Shown here one piece after another: positions 42,034 through 51,041 of a DNA stretch of 64,000 nucleotides (positions are counted from its first letter, which is position 1; each line of letters opens with the position of its first letter). Below the pieces are notes generated by a model. The model made no database searches. It saw only the letters and a list, made by a program, of their open reading frames with translations, and had not been told where the DNA came from. The translations under genes were made by a program, and so were the position numbers. Source of the DNA: Rhodovulum tesquicola (GTDB taxonomy: Bacteria; Pseudomonadota; Alphaproteobacteria; Rhodobacterales; Rhodobacteraceae); the NCBI RefSeq assembly GCF_024128855.1, contig NZ_JAMYDV010000009.1:62001-126000 (forward strand), given 5' to 3'.

Positions 42034-44400
42034 TCAGCCCTGCATCGCCGCCCAGACGCGCGAGGGCGTCAGCGGCATGTCGATATGGGTGATATGGCTG
42101 TGCCCTGCCCGTTGCAGCGCATCCACCACCGCGTTCACAACGGCAGGCGGGCTGCCGATGGCACCGGCCTCGCCGCAGCCCTTGACCCCCAGCGGGTTGT
42201 GGGTGCAGGGCGTCTGGCAGGAATGGTCGACCGCATAGAACGGCACGTCCGAGGCCCGCGGCATGGCGTAATCCATGTAAGATCCCGACAGAAGCTGGCC
42301 GTATTCGTCATAGGTCGTGGTTTCCAGCAGCGCCTGCCCGATCCCCTGCGCGATGCCGCCATGGACCTGGCCATCGACGATCATCGGGTTGACGATATTG
42401 CCGAAATCGTCCGCCGCGGCAAAGCGTTCGACCGTCACCTTGCCGGTTTCGGGGTCAACCTCGACCTCGCAGGCATAGGCGCCTGCCGGGTAGGTGAAGT
42501 TGTTCGGATCGTAGAACGCGGTTTCCTCCAGCCCCGGCTCGATCTCGTCGAGGGGATAGTTGTGCGGCACATAGGCCGCCAGCGTCACATCCCCCCAGGC
42601 CACCGACTTGTCGGTGCCCGCAACGGTGAACCTGCCGTCCTTGAGTTCGATATCCTCGGGACTGGCCTCCATCAGGTGGGCCGCGATCTTCCTGGCCTTG
42701 GCAATGATCTTGTTCGTCGCCTTGACCATCGCGCTGCCCCCCACGGCCAGAGAGCGCGAACCATAGGTGCCCATGCCCATCGGCGTGTTGGCCGTGTCGC
42801 CATGCACGATCTCGACCATGTTGTCGGGGATGCCGATCATGTCGGCCACCACCTGGGCGAACGAGGTTTCGTGCCCCTGCCCGTGGGAATGGCTGCCGGT
42901 CATCACCACCAGACCGCCGGTTGCGTTCACCCGCACCGTGGCGCTTTCGTAAAGCCCCGCGCGGGCACCAAGCTGGCCGACCAGATGGCTGGGCGCGATC
43001 CCGCAGGCCTCGATATAACAGTTGACGCCAAGGCCGCGCAGCTTGCCGCGCGCCTTCGACTCCGCCAACCGCGCCTCGAAGCCCGCCACGTCGGCGATCT
43101 CCAACAGCTTGTCCATCGTCGCGTTGTAGTCGCCGGTGTCGTATTCCACCGCGACGGGCGTGGCATAGGGGAACTGGGTGATGAAGTTCTTGCGCCGGAG
43201 CTCGACCGGGTCCATCCCCATCTCGCGCGCCGCCTTGTCGATCACGCGTTCCAGCTGGAACGTCGCCTCGGGCCGCCCTGCGCCGCGATAAGCATCCACC
43301 GGCACAGTGTTGGTGAACACCGCCTTGACGTTCACATAGATCAGCGGCGTGCGGTAGTTCCCCGCCATCAGCGTGCCATGCAGCCAGGTCGGGATCGAGG
43401 GCGCGAAGGTCGAGAGGTAAGCCCCCATATTGGCATAGGTCTCGGTGCGGATCGCCTGGAAATGGCCCTCGGCATCCAGGGCCAGTTCGATCCGCGTGAC
43501 GTGGTCGCGGCCCTGGGCGTCGGTGACGAAGCTTTCCGACCGGGTGCAGGTCCACTTGACCGGCCGGCGCAAATGCCGGGCAGCGAAGGTGACGGCCGCC
43601 TCCTCGGCATAGTGGAAGATCTTCGACCCGAACCCGCCGCCCACATCGGGCGCCACCACGCGCAGCTTGTGCTCGGGGATGCCCAGCACGAAGGCGCCCA
43701 TCAACAGCCGGATCACGTGCGGGTTCTGGCTGGTGGTGTAGAGCGTCGAGTCGTCGGTGGCGAAATCGTAGTCGCCGATGGCCACCCGCGGCTCCATCGC
43801 GTTGGGCACCAGCCGCTGGTTCACCAGATCCAGCGTGGTGACGTGATGGGCGGTCTCGAAGGCCTTGTTCACCGCTTCGCGGTTCTCCTCGACGAAGCCC
43901 CAGTCATAGCAGAGGTTCGAGGTCAGCTCGTCATGCACCTTGGGCGCGCCCTCGGCCAGCGCCGCCTTCATGTCGAGAACGGGTTCGAGTTCCTCGATAT
44001 CGACCACGACCGCCTCGGCCGCGTCGCGGGCCTGGTCATAGGTCTCTGCCACGACCAGCGCGATCGGATCGCCCACATGGCGCACCTTGCCCGTGGCCAG
44101 CACAGGGTGACCGGGTTCCTGCATCACCGCGCCGAACCGGTCGGTCACCTGCCAGCCGCAGGGCAGCCCGCCGACCCTCTCGAAATCGCCCGCGGTGAAG
44201 ACGCGGATGACGCCGGGCATCCCGGCGGCGGCGTCGGTGTTCACCCCGTTCAGCCGGCCATGCGCCACCTGGCTGCGCACGAAACAGGCATGGGCCTGTC
44301 CTGGCAGGTTGATGTCGTCGGTATAGCGGCCCCGTCCCGTCAGGAACCGCACATCCTCGCGCCGCTTGGTGCTGGCGCCGATGCCGTGATCTTTCGGCAT
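42034..44400 (-). CDS. coxL: Form II CO-dehydrogenase-like molybdenum hydroxylase, large subunit
   Basis: 788 residues, binding the molybdopterin-cytosine dinucleotide cofactor. Motifs: [10 protein letters not shown], the active-site loop AYRGAGR near 368-374, and the catalytic glutamate in GCGEAGAIG near 740. In true (form I) CO dehydrogenase the loop is AYxCSFR with a cysteine for the Mo-Cu centre; AYRGAGR marks form II proteins, whose substrate is usually not CO and mostly unknown. Thus hydroxylation of an aldehyde or heterocycle is at least as likely as CO oxidation. ATG 44400 has a GGGAGGA site. Confidence 0.92.
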   Translation of the reverse strand: MPKDHGIGASTKRREDVRFLTGRGRYTDDINLPGQAHACFVRSQVAHGRLNGVNTDAAAGMPGVIRVFTAGDFERVGGLPCGWQVTDRFGAVMQEPGHPVLATGKVRHVGDPIALVVAETYDQARDAAEAVVVDIEELEPVLDMKAALAEGAPKVHDELTSNLCYDWGFVEENREAVNKAFETAHHVTTLDLVNQRLVPNAMEPRVAIGDYDFATDDSTLYTTSQNPHVIRLLMGAFVLGIPEHKLRVVAPDVGGGFGSKIFHYAEEAAVTFAARHLRRPVKWTCTRSESFVTDAQGRDHVTRIELALDAEGHFQAIRTETYANMGAYLSTFAPSIPTWLHGTLMAGNYRTPLIYVNVKAVFTNTVPVDAYRGAGRPEATFQLERVIDKAAREMGMDPVELRRKNFITQFPYATPVAVEYDTGDYNATMDKLLEIADVAGFEARLAESKARGKLRGLGVNCYIEACGIAPSHLVGQLGARAGLYESATVRVNATGGLVVMTGSHSHGQGHETSFAQVVADMIGIPDNMVEIVHGDTANTPMGMGTYGSRSLAVGGSAMVKATNKIIAKARKIAAHLMEASPEDIELKDGRFTVAGTDKSVAWGDVTLAAYVPHNYPLDEIEPGLEETAFYDPNNFTYPAGAYACEVEVDPETGKVTVERFAAADDFGNIVNPMIVDGQVHGGIAQGIGQALLETTTYDEYGQLLSGSYMDYAMPRASDVPFYAVDHSCQTPCTHNPLGVKGCGEAGAIGSPPAVVNAVVDALQRAGHSHITHIDMPLTPSRVWAAMQG

Positions 44401-44447
44401 GATATCCTCCCTGGATAATCCGTCTGCTGCGCGCCCTCGCCGGACGC

Positions 44448-44951
44448 CTATTCCGCGGCCACCGCGTCCCCGTGGCCCAGATGGCTGACATCCTGTCCCG
44501 AGGCTGCCAGTATCGCCTTGACGATGTTGTGATATCCCGTACAGCGGCAGATATTGCCCTCGAGGTAATGCCGGATCTCGGCCTCGCTGGGCGTCGGGTT
44601 CTTGGCCAGCAACGCCGAGGCCGTCATCACCATGCCCGGCGTGCAGAAGCCGCATTGCAGCCCGTGATGATCCTGGAACGCCTGCTGGATCGTCGAGAGC
44701 GAGCCATCGGGATTGGCCATCCCCTCGATGGTGCGGACCTCGGCGCCCTCGCATTCCAATGCGAAGGTGGTGCAGGATTTCACGTCCTGCCCATTCACAT
44801 GCACCACGCAGGCACCGCACTGGCTGGTGTCGCAACCGATATGGGTGCCGGTCAGGCCAAGCCCCTCGCGCAGGAACTGGGACAGCAGGGTGCGTCCCTC
44901 CACCTCTCCGGAAACGGCCTTGCCGTTCACGGTCATCGTGACCCTGGTCAT
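44448..44951 (-). CDS. coxS: Molybdenum hydroxylase iron-sulfur subunit (CoxS-like)
   Basis: 167 residues with two [2Fe-2S] clusters: a plant-ferredoxin type (C40, C45, C48, C60; [15 protein letters not shown]) and a helical type (C100, C103, C135, C137; CGFCTPGM and GNICRCTGY). It relays electrons from the molybdenum site to FAD. Encoded first in the S-L-M unit, 47 bases before coxL. Confidence 0.95.
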   Translation of the reverse strand: MTRVTMTVNGKAVSGEVEGRTLLSQFLREGLGLTGTHIGCDTSQCGACVVHVNGQDVKSCTTFALECEGAEVRTIEGMANPDGSLSTIQQAFQDHHGLQCGFCTPGMVMTASALLAKNPTPSEAEIRHYLEGNICRCTGYHNIVKAILAASGQDVSHLGHGDAVAAE

Positions 44952-45077
44952 CGATATCCTCCCTTTATCCGGGGCGAGTAAAGCATGGGGAACAGGGTTT
45001 GAGAACCGTTGATTTGCGCATGCTCTGGTCTGGCCTTCGCGTCGAATGAGGCGGACGAAGCGAGGCGATTCCGGGCC

Positions 45078-46076
45078 TCAGCCCTCGCGCGGTTGCGGCC
45101 GCGACGGGATCTCCTTCAGAAGCCCCCCCACCCCCATCGCGGCAATCTCGTCCGGGCCGATGCCCAGCCCGCAGGCGATCCGTTCCAGCACCCAGTCCGC
45201 CCCGTTCAGGGCAGGGCTGCGGGCACATCCCGGCAGGCCGATCACCGGCCGCCCGCCCTGTTCGCCCAGGAACAGCAGGTTGCCCGGATCGACCGGCATG
45301 CCGAAGCGCGTGACCGTGCCGCCCGCCGCGCGCACCGACGCCGGACCGGTATCCTGCACATCCGAAGTGGCCGAGCCGGTCAGGATCAGCGCGATCTCGC
45401 CCGGCAACGCGCTCAGCGCCGCGGCCATAGCGGCGGTCTCGTGCGGCACGGCGGCAGCCGCGGCAAGCGTGATGTCCAGCGCCCTCAGGCGGGTCTCTAC
45501 CGCCGCGCGGCCCTTTTCGCTCACTCCCGGTTTCTGGCCCGCCACCTCGGACAGGATCAGCCCGGCGGTTCGGCGCGTCACCGGATGCACGCGGATCGCA
45601 CCCGGCGCGGCGGCACAGGCTGCGGCAAGGGCTGCGCCGGGCACCGCATAGGGGATGATCTTGACCGTGCCCACCAGAAGCCCCGGCATGACCCGGGTCA
45701 GGGGCGCAAGCGTGGCAAGCGTCACGCTGGGGTCGATCCGGTTCAGCGCGTGGATCGCGTCAGCATCCAGCCCGACCACCCCCGCGCAATCCGCATGCAG
45801 GTTGACCCGCCCGCGCGCCGCCGCCCCGATCCGCAGCCCCGCCCCCGCCGGGTCGGGCGCCAGCGCGCGGGCAAGGCGCGCCGCGGCCGCGTCCTCGGCC
45901 ACATCACCGGGATCCGGCCGGGCGACGGTGATCCGCGTGATGCCCGCCGCGGTCAGCGCGGCGATCTCGGCCCTCCCGAGCACGAGGCCCTTCTTCAGCA
46001 TCCGCCCGCCGACGCGCAGCGAATGGGCCAGAATGGCCCCCTCGGCCTCGTCAGGCGCCAAAGGGCCGAAGCGCAT
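45078..46076 (-). CDS. Molybdopterin-binding (MoCF/MoeA-like) protein
   Basis: 332 residues with a molybdenum-cofactor-biosynthesis (MogA/MoeA-type) fold: the C-terminal LILTGSATSDVQDTGPASVRAAGGTV and RPVIGLPGCARSPALNGADWVLER carry the molybdopterin-binding loops. The N-terminal ~100 residues are a helper region (AHSLRVGGRMLKKGLVLG). It resembles proteins fused to MobA-type nucleotidyltransferases elsewhere, but here the transferase part is absent. It shares one base with xdhC upstream and precedes coxS by 126 bases, so it probably delivers or matures the cofactor for CoxL. Confidence 0.8.
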   Translation of the reverse strand: MRFGPLAPDEAEGAILAHSLRVGGRMLKKGLVLGRAEIAALTAAGITRITVARPDPGDVAEDAAAARLARALAPDPAGAGLRIGAAARGRVNLHADCAGVVGLDADAIHALNRIDPSVTLATLAPLTRVMPGLLVGTVKIIPYAVPGAALAAACAAAPGAIRVHPVTRRTAGLILSEVAGQKPGVSEKGRAAVETRLRALDITLAAAAAVPHETAAMAAALSALPGEIALILTGSATSDVQDTGPASVRAAGGTVTRFGMPVDPGNLLFLGEQGGRPVIGLPGCARSPALNGADWVLERIACGLGIGPDEIAAMGVGGLLKEIPSRPQPREG

Positions 46077-47062
46077 CAGCCCGTCCTCAGCGTCGCGACG
46101 ATCTGGGCCATGATCGAAACCGCGATCTCGGCCGGGCTGCGCGCGCCGATATCCAGGCCGACCGGCGCATGGATGCGAGCGATCCGCTCAGCCGGGATGC
46201 CCGCCGCCTCAAGCCGCTCGACCCGTTTCGCATGGGTCCGGGGCGAGCCGAGGCAGCCCAGATAGAAGACGTCCGAGCCCAGCGCGGCCAGGATCGCGGG
46301 ATCGTCCAGCTTGGGGTCATGGGTCAGCGTCACGACCGCCGTGCGCGCATCGAGCCCATGAACAGCAAGCCCGGCATCGGGCCAGTCGTCAAGGATGGTC
46401 TCGCCCGGGAACCGCTCGGCCGAGCCAAACGCGGGACGCGGGTCGATCAGTGTCGGCGCAAAGCCTGCAAGCCGCGCCATTGCGACCAGCGGTTGCGCGA
46501 TATGGACCGCACCGATGACGGCCAGCCGCAAGGGCGGGTTATGGATCGCGACGAAGCACACCCCCTCGAAGCCCGAGCGGTCGGAGCGCATGCGCTCGGC
46601 GATCTGCGGACCGAGGGCGGTATCCTCCGGCCCCGCCAGCCGCCTTTCCCAGCTTTCGGTATCGACGAGATAGGCCAGGGCACGGCGCGCGGCGCGGGCG
46701 GCGACCAGATCGGCCAGCAGCGCCTCGGGCATGGCCGCGCCCACGGGCTCTACCAGCACCCGGATGCGCCCGCCACAGGCCAACCCCACGGCAAAGGCAT
46801 CGTCATCGCTGACCCCGAAATCCAGCAGGCGCGGACGCCCGTCGCCCAACGCCTCCAGCGCCTCGGCGATCACCGCGCCCTCGACACAGCCGCCCGAGAC
46901 GGACCCCGCCATGCCGCCCTCGCCCGAGATCGCCAAAAGGCTGCCCACCGGGCGCGGCGCGCTGCCCCAGGTCTCGATCACGGTGGCCAGGACCGCGCCC
47001 TGACCTGCCCGGTGCCAGTCCAGCGCGGTTTCCGGAATCGCGTCGAAATCGCCTGTCTGCAT
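46076..47062 (-). CDS. XdhC/CoxF-family maturation protein
   Basis: 328 residues. The N-terminal XdhC-CoxI domain has ETWGSAPRPVGSLLAI and SVSGGCVEGAV (molybdopterin-binding cysteine in GGC); the C-terminal Rossmann-like domain has LAVIGAVHIAQPLVAMARLAGF and YLGCLGSPRTHAKR. Such proteins insert the sulfurated cofactor into molybdenum hydroxylases. Its stop overlaps the next start by one base (TGATG), indicating coupled translation with the molybdopterin-binding protein. Confidence 0.9.
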   Translation of the reverse strand: MQTGDFDAIPETALDWHRAGQGAVLATVIETWGSAPRPVGSLLAISGEGGMAGSVSGGCVEGAVIAEALEALGDGRPRLLDFGVSDDDAFAVGLACGGRIRVLVEPVGAAMPEALLADLVAARAARRALAYLVDTESWERRLAGPEDTALGPQIAERMRSDRSGFEGVCFVAIHNPPLRLAVIGAVHIAQPLVAMARLAGFAPTLIDPRPAFGSAERFPGETILDDWPDAGLAVHGLDARTAVVTLTHDPKLDDPAILAALGSDVFYLGCLGSPRTHAKRVERLEAAGIPAERIARIHAPVGLDIGARSPAEIAVSIMAQIVATLRTG

Positions 47063-47188
47063 GCGCGCCCCTCCTCCCTCGCGGGATAATGGGCGCGGCG
47101 GGGCGGCTTCGCCAGAGGGAATCTGCGCAGAAAGAAAAGGGCGCCGCGGGATGTCCCGCGGCGCCCCTCGTCCCTTGTCAGGGTGGAC

Positions 47189-47791
47189 TCACTCGGCCGG
47201 TTCGGCCTTCGTGTCAGTCACAGGCGCGGCCTTGCCGACCAACCGCCGCGGCAGCAGGATCGCGATCAGGATGAAGGCGATTCCGATGCCGATGCCGAGC
47301 ATGTCGCCCGTGATCGGCAGATCGGGCAGCGCCGCGGGATAGCTGGCCCCCGGAATCTCGCCGATGGTCCATTTCTCGCCGTTGAGGAAACCGATCTCCT
47401 CCCAGAACGGATAGCTGAGCGCATAGGCCCCCGCGCCGATCAGGCCGCCCGCGATGAAGAACAGCGCGTCAAGCCGCCCGGTCGCCGCCGCACAGACGCC
47501 TGTGCCCGGGCAATACCCGGCAATGGCCCAGCCGATGCCGAGAATTGCGCCGCCCAGCAGCACGCCCACATGGATCTCCTTGACCGACATGTGGCCGACC
47601 TCGACCACACCCAGCATCTGGCCGCCGAACATCAGGATCGAAGCAGTGCCGATTGCAACGAAGATGGTCTTCATCAGATGGGTATTGGTCAGGTTCAGCA
47701 TCCGGCCGATCCAGTTCGGGTCGGTCGCGCCGATACGCTCCAGCATGATGCCGAACAGCCCGCCAAGCCCGATTGCGAGTGCGATCTCCAT
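47189..47791 (-). CDS. YeeE/YedE sulfur-transport half-protein (C-terminal partner)
   Basis: 200 residues with about five membrane helices, of the YeeE/YedE (DUF6691) type. The signature GYCPGTGVCAAATGRLD near 92-108 supplies the paired cysteines thought to pass sulfur (thiosulfate or persulfide sulfur) across the membrane. It starts one base after the partner gene's stop. In relatives such split pairs are controlled by BigR/SqrR-type sulfide sensors; an operator of that type is present upstream. It separates the cox structural-accessory genes from coxE-coxD. Confidence 0.88.
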   Translation of the reverse strand: MEIALAIGLGGLFGIMLERIGATDPNWIGRMLNLTNTHLMKTIFVAIGTASILMFGGQMLGVVEVGHMSVKEIHVGVLLGGAILGIGWAIAGYCPGTGVCAAATGRLDALFFIAGGLIGAGAYALSYPFWEEIGFLNGEKWTIGEIPGASYPAALPDLPITGDMLGIGIGIAFILIAILLPRRLVGKAAPVTDTKAEPAE

Positions 47792-47792
47792 C

Positions 47793-48335
47793 TCAGGCCT
47801 CCTTCTTCAGCAACATGCGGGCGGTGGGAAAGGCGGTCAGGAAGGCCCCGAAGGCAAAGAGATAGCCCGAGACCGCGGTCTGCATCATCCCCGACATCAT
47901 GTGCCCCGAGGTGCAGCCTCCCGCCATCCGCGCGCCGTAAAGCACGATCACCCCGCCGAGGAAGGACAGAACCCAGCGCCCGATCCAGCCAGTGCGGAAA
48001 TTGGCGCTCCACAGCGCCGGGCTGAACCGTTCGCGCAGCGGGATGCGCCCGAAGGCAACCGCCGAGAGTAACGCGCCGCCCATCATCGCGGCGACGAAGA
48101 TCACGCTGTAGTTGACCGGATTGGCGATGTCCTTGGCGTATTTCGCGAAATAGGGATAGGTCGAGGTCCAGCCGCCATTCGGCCCCTGCGTGATGAGACC
48201 CGGTGCGTTCCTTTCCCAAAGAACGCCGTCGATGACCACGAATTGCGTCGACACGCCGATCGGCTGGACCAGCAGCACCGCAAGGAAAAACACGACGCCC
48301 AACAGCGGGCCGCCGATCTTCCAGTTCAGAACCAT
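47793..48335 (-). CDS. YeeE/YedE sulfur-transport half-protein (N-terminal partner)
   Basis: 180 residues, about four helices. The key motif is ARMAGGCTSGHMMSGMMQTAVSGY near 130-153, with the conserved cysteine of the YeeE family. An inserted periplasmic loop (VIDGVLWERNAPGLITQGPNGGW, ~35-57) follows the first helix. Together with the next gene it should form a full YeeE/YedE-type channel for a reduced sulfur species. ATG 48335 is preceded by a GAGGGGG site and, further up, by a SqrR-type operator. Confidence 0.88.
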   Translation of the reverse strand: MVLNWKIGGPLLGVVFFLAVLLVQPIGVSTQFVVIDGVLWERNAPGLITQGPNGGWTSTYPYFAKYAKDIANPVNYSVIFVAAMMGGALLSAVAFGRIPLRERFSPALWSANFRTGWIGRWVLSFLGGVIVLYGARMAGGCTSGHMMSGMMQTAVSGYLFAFGAFLTAFPTARMLLKKEA

Positions 48336-48355
48336 GGAGTTGTCCCCCTCATGAC

Positions 48356-48371
48356 ATTCGTTATTTCGAAT
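48356..48371. promoter_or_regulatory. SqrR/BigR-type operator, ATTC-N8-GAAT
   Basis: ATTCGTTATTTCGAAT is an exact ATTC-N8-GAAT match with AT-rich centre, 21 bases before the start of the YeeE/YedE pair. That motif is the recognition sequence reported for SqrR, the persulfide-responsive ArsR-family repressor of Rhodobacter capsulatus. The regulator gene itself is not in the window. Confidence 0.7.
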
Positions 48372-48405
48372 GCAACTCTGGCACGGTGGACCGCACCGAT
48401 CCAGA

Positions 48406-48419
48406 TCAATGATGCCGCG
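48406..48419 (-). promoter_or_regulatory. FNR-like site upstream of the YeeE/YedE pair
   Basis: On the minus strand TTGAT-CTGG-ATCGG has one perfect and one 3/5 half of the FNR palindrome TTGAT-N4-ATCAA. It lies about 77 bases before ATG 48335, upstream of the SqrR-type operator. Confidence 0.4.
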
Positions 48420-48427
48420 CCAAAGAA

Positions 48428-48459
48428 AAACGCCGTGGGAGGGAGGGCCCACGGCGTTT
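48428..48459 (-). terminator. Strong terminator in the coxE-YeeE spacer
   Basis: A 12-bp perfect stem (AAACGCCGTGGG at 48428-48439, CCCACGGCGTTT at 48448-48459) with an 8-base loop; on the minus strand it is followed by TTCTTTGG after a T-run that begins in the stem. It would end transcripts from coxE or from a promoter in the spacer. A neighbouring smaller hairpin (GAGGG...CCCTC, 48475-48492) shares the sequence GGGAGGGAGGGCCC. Confidence 0.8.
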
Positions 48460-48618
48460 CTGTGAGTCGGCACCGAGGGAGGGAGGGCCCTCTGGCGCCA
48501 GGGAACCTGCGTTGGGAGAACACAGGGACCGTCTGCGGGTTTCAGGACAGGCACCGGGAACTTGCGCCCATCGCCGCAAACGATGAATGCTGGATGCAGG
48601 TTATGCTGCGCCGCGGCC

Positions 48619-48632
48619 TTGATCTGGATCAA
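48619..48632. promoter_or_regulatory. Perfect FNR box
   Basis: TTGAT-CTGG-ATCAA, identical to the FNR/FnrL consensus in both halves, five bases beyond the coxE stop in the 301-base spacer 48336-48636. A CATAAT -10-like hexamer lies 25 bases to the right on the plus strand (48658-48663). On the minus strand the strong terminator lies about 160 bases further on. No gene start is at the usual distance, so a small RNA or antisense transcript is possible. Confidence 0.6.
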
Positions 48633-48636
48633 CCGG

Positions 48637-49893
48637 TCAGGAATGTCGCACCTGCAGCATAATCCGGTCGCGCTCTCCGGCATCGCCGACATCCGTGATC
48701 GCCCGGGCCAGATCCTCGAGCGAGCGGATCGAATGGCCCGCCCGGAAACAATCGACATGCGGCAGCATCGCCCTTATTCCGCGGGCTTTCGGCGTGAAAC
48801 CGTCCCAGCGCAGCAGCGGGTTTATCCAGATCAGGCGGCGGGCCGACAGGTGCAGCCGCTGCATCTCCTGCGACAGGGTGTCCACCTCGTCCCGGTCCAG
48901 CCCGTCGGTGATCAGCAGCACCACCGCCCCCTGCCCCAGCACCCGCCGCGACCAGTCGCGGTTGAATGCATGCAACGCAGAGGCGATTCGCGTGCCGCCC
49001 GCCCAGTCCTGCGCCTCGGCGCCCGCGGCAGCCAGCGCGGCATCCACGTCGCGGGTGGCCAGGTGGCGGGTGATGTTGGTCAGCCTGGTGCCGAAGGTAA
49101 AGGCATGCACCTTTGCCCAGCCCGCCCCCTTTTCATTGGCGACCGCGTGCAGGAAATGCAGCACCATGCGCGAATATTGCGACATCGAGCCCGAGATGTC
49201 GCACAGCACCACCAGATTCGGCCAGCGGCTGCGCCGGTTCTTGAGCGCGACCTCGCGCAGTTCGCCGCCACGGCGCAGGGCATTGCGCATCGTCGCGCGC
49301 CAGTCGGGCATCCGGCCATGCCGGTCTGCGCGGGTGCGGCGCGAAACCAGCGGCTTCACCGGCAGGCTGAGCCGGGCCAGCATGCGCTTTGCCTGCGCGA
49401 TCTCGGCGGTGCTCATCTGTTCGAAATCCAGCGTCTTCAGCCGCTCGCGGCCCGAATGGGTCTGGCTGGCGTCGATCTCGACCTCGTCGGCTGGCGCGTC
49501 CCGCGGTTCGGGAAGGTCACGCTCGACCCCGTCGAGCAGGGCCTCGGCGGCGCGTTTCTCGGCAGCCTTCGCGGTCCGTTCCTCGGCCACGCCGCGCAGC
49601 GAGGGCAGCATCAGGCTCATCATGTGTTCGAGAAAGCGCGGATCGCGCCAGTAAAGCCGGAACACCTGGTCGTAGACCTGCCGGTGCTCGGGGCGCGAGA
49701 GAAAGCAGGCGGCGAGGGTGTGGTAGAAATCCGCGCGCTGCGAGAACCCCGCCGCCTCGACCGCGCGGATCGCGTCGATCACCCGGCCGGGACCGACGGG
49801 AAGCCCGGCCTTGCGCAGGGCGCGCGCGAAATGGAGGATGTTGTGCGACAGCTTGCCATCTTCGGGGATGTCGAGCGTTTGCAGGTCTGCCAT
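48637..49893 (-). CDS. coxE: CoxE-like VWA-domain maturation protein
   Basis: 418 residues with a von Willebrand A domain in the C-terminal half; the metal-ion-dependent adhesion site is CDISGSMS near 228-235, and LLITDGLDRDE follows near 325. The N-terminal part is helical (FARALRKAGLPVGPGRVIDAIRAV). With the AAA+ protein CoxD it is needed to build the mature metal centre of CO dehydrogenase in Oligotropha; for form II enzymes the same pair probably acts on the cofactor. It lies 97 bases downstream of coxD with a repeat element in the gap. Confidence 0.88.
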   Translation of the reverse strand: MADLQTLDIPEDGKLSHNILHFARALRKAGLPVGPGRVIDAIRAVEAAGFSQRADFYHTLAACFLSRPEHRQVYDQVFRLYWRDPRFLEHMMSLMLPSLRGVAEERTAKAAEKRAAEALLDGVERDLPEPRDAPADEVEIDASQTHSGRERLKTLDFEQMSTAEIAQAKRMLARLSLPVKPLVSRRTRADRHGRMPDWRATMRNALRRGGELREVALKNRRSRWPNLVVLCDISGSMSQYSRMVLHFLHAVANEKGAGWAKVHAFTFGTRLTNITRHLATRDVDAALAAAGAEAQDWAGGTRIASALHAFNRDWSRRVLGQGAVVLLITDGLDRDEVDTLSQEMQRLHLSARRLIWINPLLRWDGFTPKARGIRAMLPHVDCFRAGHSIRSLEDLARAITDVGDAGERDRIMLQVRHS

Positions 49894-49921
49894 TCTCGGC
49901 CTCGGGCTCTGTTGGAGAGGC

Positions 49922-49974
49922 CGGGGGGCCGTCTGCCCCCCGGACCCCCCGAGGATATTTCAGGCCAGAAGAAG
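49922..49974 (-). repeat. Dispersed 3'-end repeat, copy 5 (short form)
   Basis: On the minus strand CTTCTTCTGGCC starts at 49974, 16 bases after the coxD stop, followed by GAAATATCC and the hairpin GGGGGGC...GCCCCCC (49922-49942). The middle hairpin found in copies 3, 4 and 6 is missing. It sits between coxD and coxE inside what looks like one operon, so if it terminated transcription coxE would be expressed less. Confidence 0.75.
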
Positions 49975-49990
49975 ATCGGGCCGGATCGGG

Positions 49991-50917
49991 TCAGGCGGGC
50001 GCCAGTTCCGCGCGGACCTGATCGAGCAGGCGTTTCGCCTCGGAGCCCTCGATCTTCTGGATGTCGTCCTGGTATTTCAGAAGCGCCCCGATCGTGTCGG
50101 CGATTACCTGCGGCGAAAGGTCGATCACGTCGAGCGCGAGCAGGCATTTCGCCCAATCGATGGTTTCGGCGACGCCGGGTTTCTTGAACAGGTCTTCGGA
50201 GCGCAGTTTCTGGACGAAGGCCACGATCTCGCGCGAAAGCGTTTCCGCCGCTTCGGGGGCGCGGGCATGCAGGATGTCGAGTTCGCGCTGGAAATCGGGG
50301 TAGTCGACCCAGTGATAGAGGCAGCGCCGCTTCAGCGCGTCATGCACCTCGCGGGTGCGGTTCGAGGTGATGACCACTATCGGGGGGTGCGGGGCCTTGA
50401 TCGTGCCAAGTTCGGGGATGGTGACCTGGAAATCGCTGAGCGCTTCGAGCAGGAAGGCCTCGAAGGGTTCGTCGGTGCGGTCGATCTCGTCGATCAGCAG
50501 CACCGGCGGCCCCTCGACCTGGGGACGCATGGCCTGGAGCAGCGGGCGTTCGATCAGGTATTCGTCCGAGAAAAGCTCGTCCTTCAGCGCGGTCCGGTCG
50601 GCGCCCGCGCCCTCGAAGCCCATCGCCTCGGCGGTGCGGATCGCGATCATCTGCGCGGCGAAGTTCCAGTCGCAGACGGCCGAGGCGGCATCGAGACCTT
50701 CATAGCATTGCAGCCGGATCAGCCGGCGGCCAAGTGCTGCGGCCAGCGCCTTGGCGATCTCGGTCTTGCCGGTGCCCGGCTCGCCTTCGAGAAAGAGCGG
50801 CTTGCCCAGGCGCAACGAGAGGAAGGTGACCGTCGCAAGCGCCCGCCCGCAGACATAATCCTGCCCGGCAAGCAGCTGTTGCACCTCGTCGATCGAGCCT
50901 GGTCCTGTTCTGTCCAT
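49991..50917 (-). CDS. coxD: CoxD-like MoxR AAA+ ATPase
   Basis: 308 residues of the MoxR AAA+ family. Walker A is [15 protein letters not shown] near 42-50, Walker [12 protein letters not shown] near 135, sensor 1 [10 protein letters not shown], and the C-terminal lid follows. In Oligotropha CoxD is a chaperone-like ATPase acting with CoxE on the CO dehydrogenase active site. ATG 50917 has an AGGGAGGA site. It is the first gene of the leftward coxD-coxE unit and is divergent from glutaryl-CoA dehydrogenase. Confidence 0.9.
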   Translation of the reverse strand: MDRTGPGSIDEVQQLLAGQDYVCGRALATVTFLSLRLGKPLFLEGEPGTGKTEIAKALAAALGRRLIRLQCYEGLDAASAVCDWNFAAQMIAIRTAEAMGFEGAGADRTALKDELFSDEYLIERPLLQAMRPQVEGPPVLLIDEIDRTDEPFEAFLLEALSDFQVTIPELGTIKAPHPPIVVITSNRTREVHDALKRRCLYHWVDYPDFQRELDILHARAPEAAETLSREIVAFVQKLRSEDLFKKPGVAETIDWAKCLLALDVIDLSPQVIADTIGALLKYQDDIQKIEGSEAKRLLDQVRAELAPA

Positions 50918-51041
50918 CCCTGTCCTCCCTGCGCCTAGAACTGCATGGGCGCGGGCGACGGTCAAGCACCGGGATGGCGAAGATTGCCAGGCGCGGCGGG
51001 ACGCGCTAAGCCTCGGGCACAGCCCGGAAGGAGAAATCACG

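Noticed and set aside
42034-44400. Calling coxL a genuine aerobic CO dehydrogenase.
   Set aside because: The active-site loop is AYRGAGR (form II), not AYxCSFR.
42085-44418. A 777-codon open frame on the plus strand opposite coxL, and other long open frames opposite real genes (for example 54-2576, 29541-30425, 33668-35197 antisense).
   Set aside because: Their composition is Arg/His/Gly/Pro-rich without domains, and the opposite strand holds a full, motif-confirmed gene; long open antisense frames are expected in GC-rich DNA.
48428-48492. The doubled GGGAGGGAGGGCCC as a G-quadruplex or small mobile repeat.
   Set aside because: Each copy is the loop and one arm of a hairpin, and the first is explained by a strong terminator with T-run; there are too few G-runs of three in a row on one strand for a firm quadruplex call.
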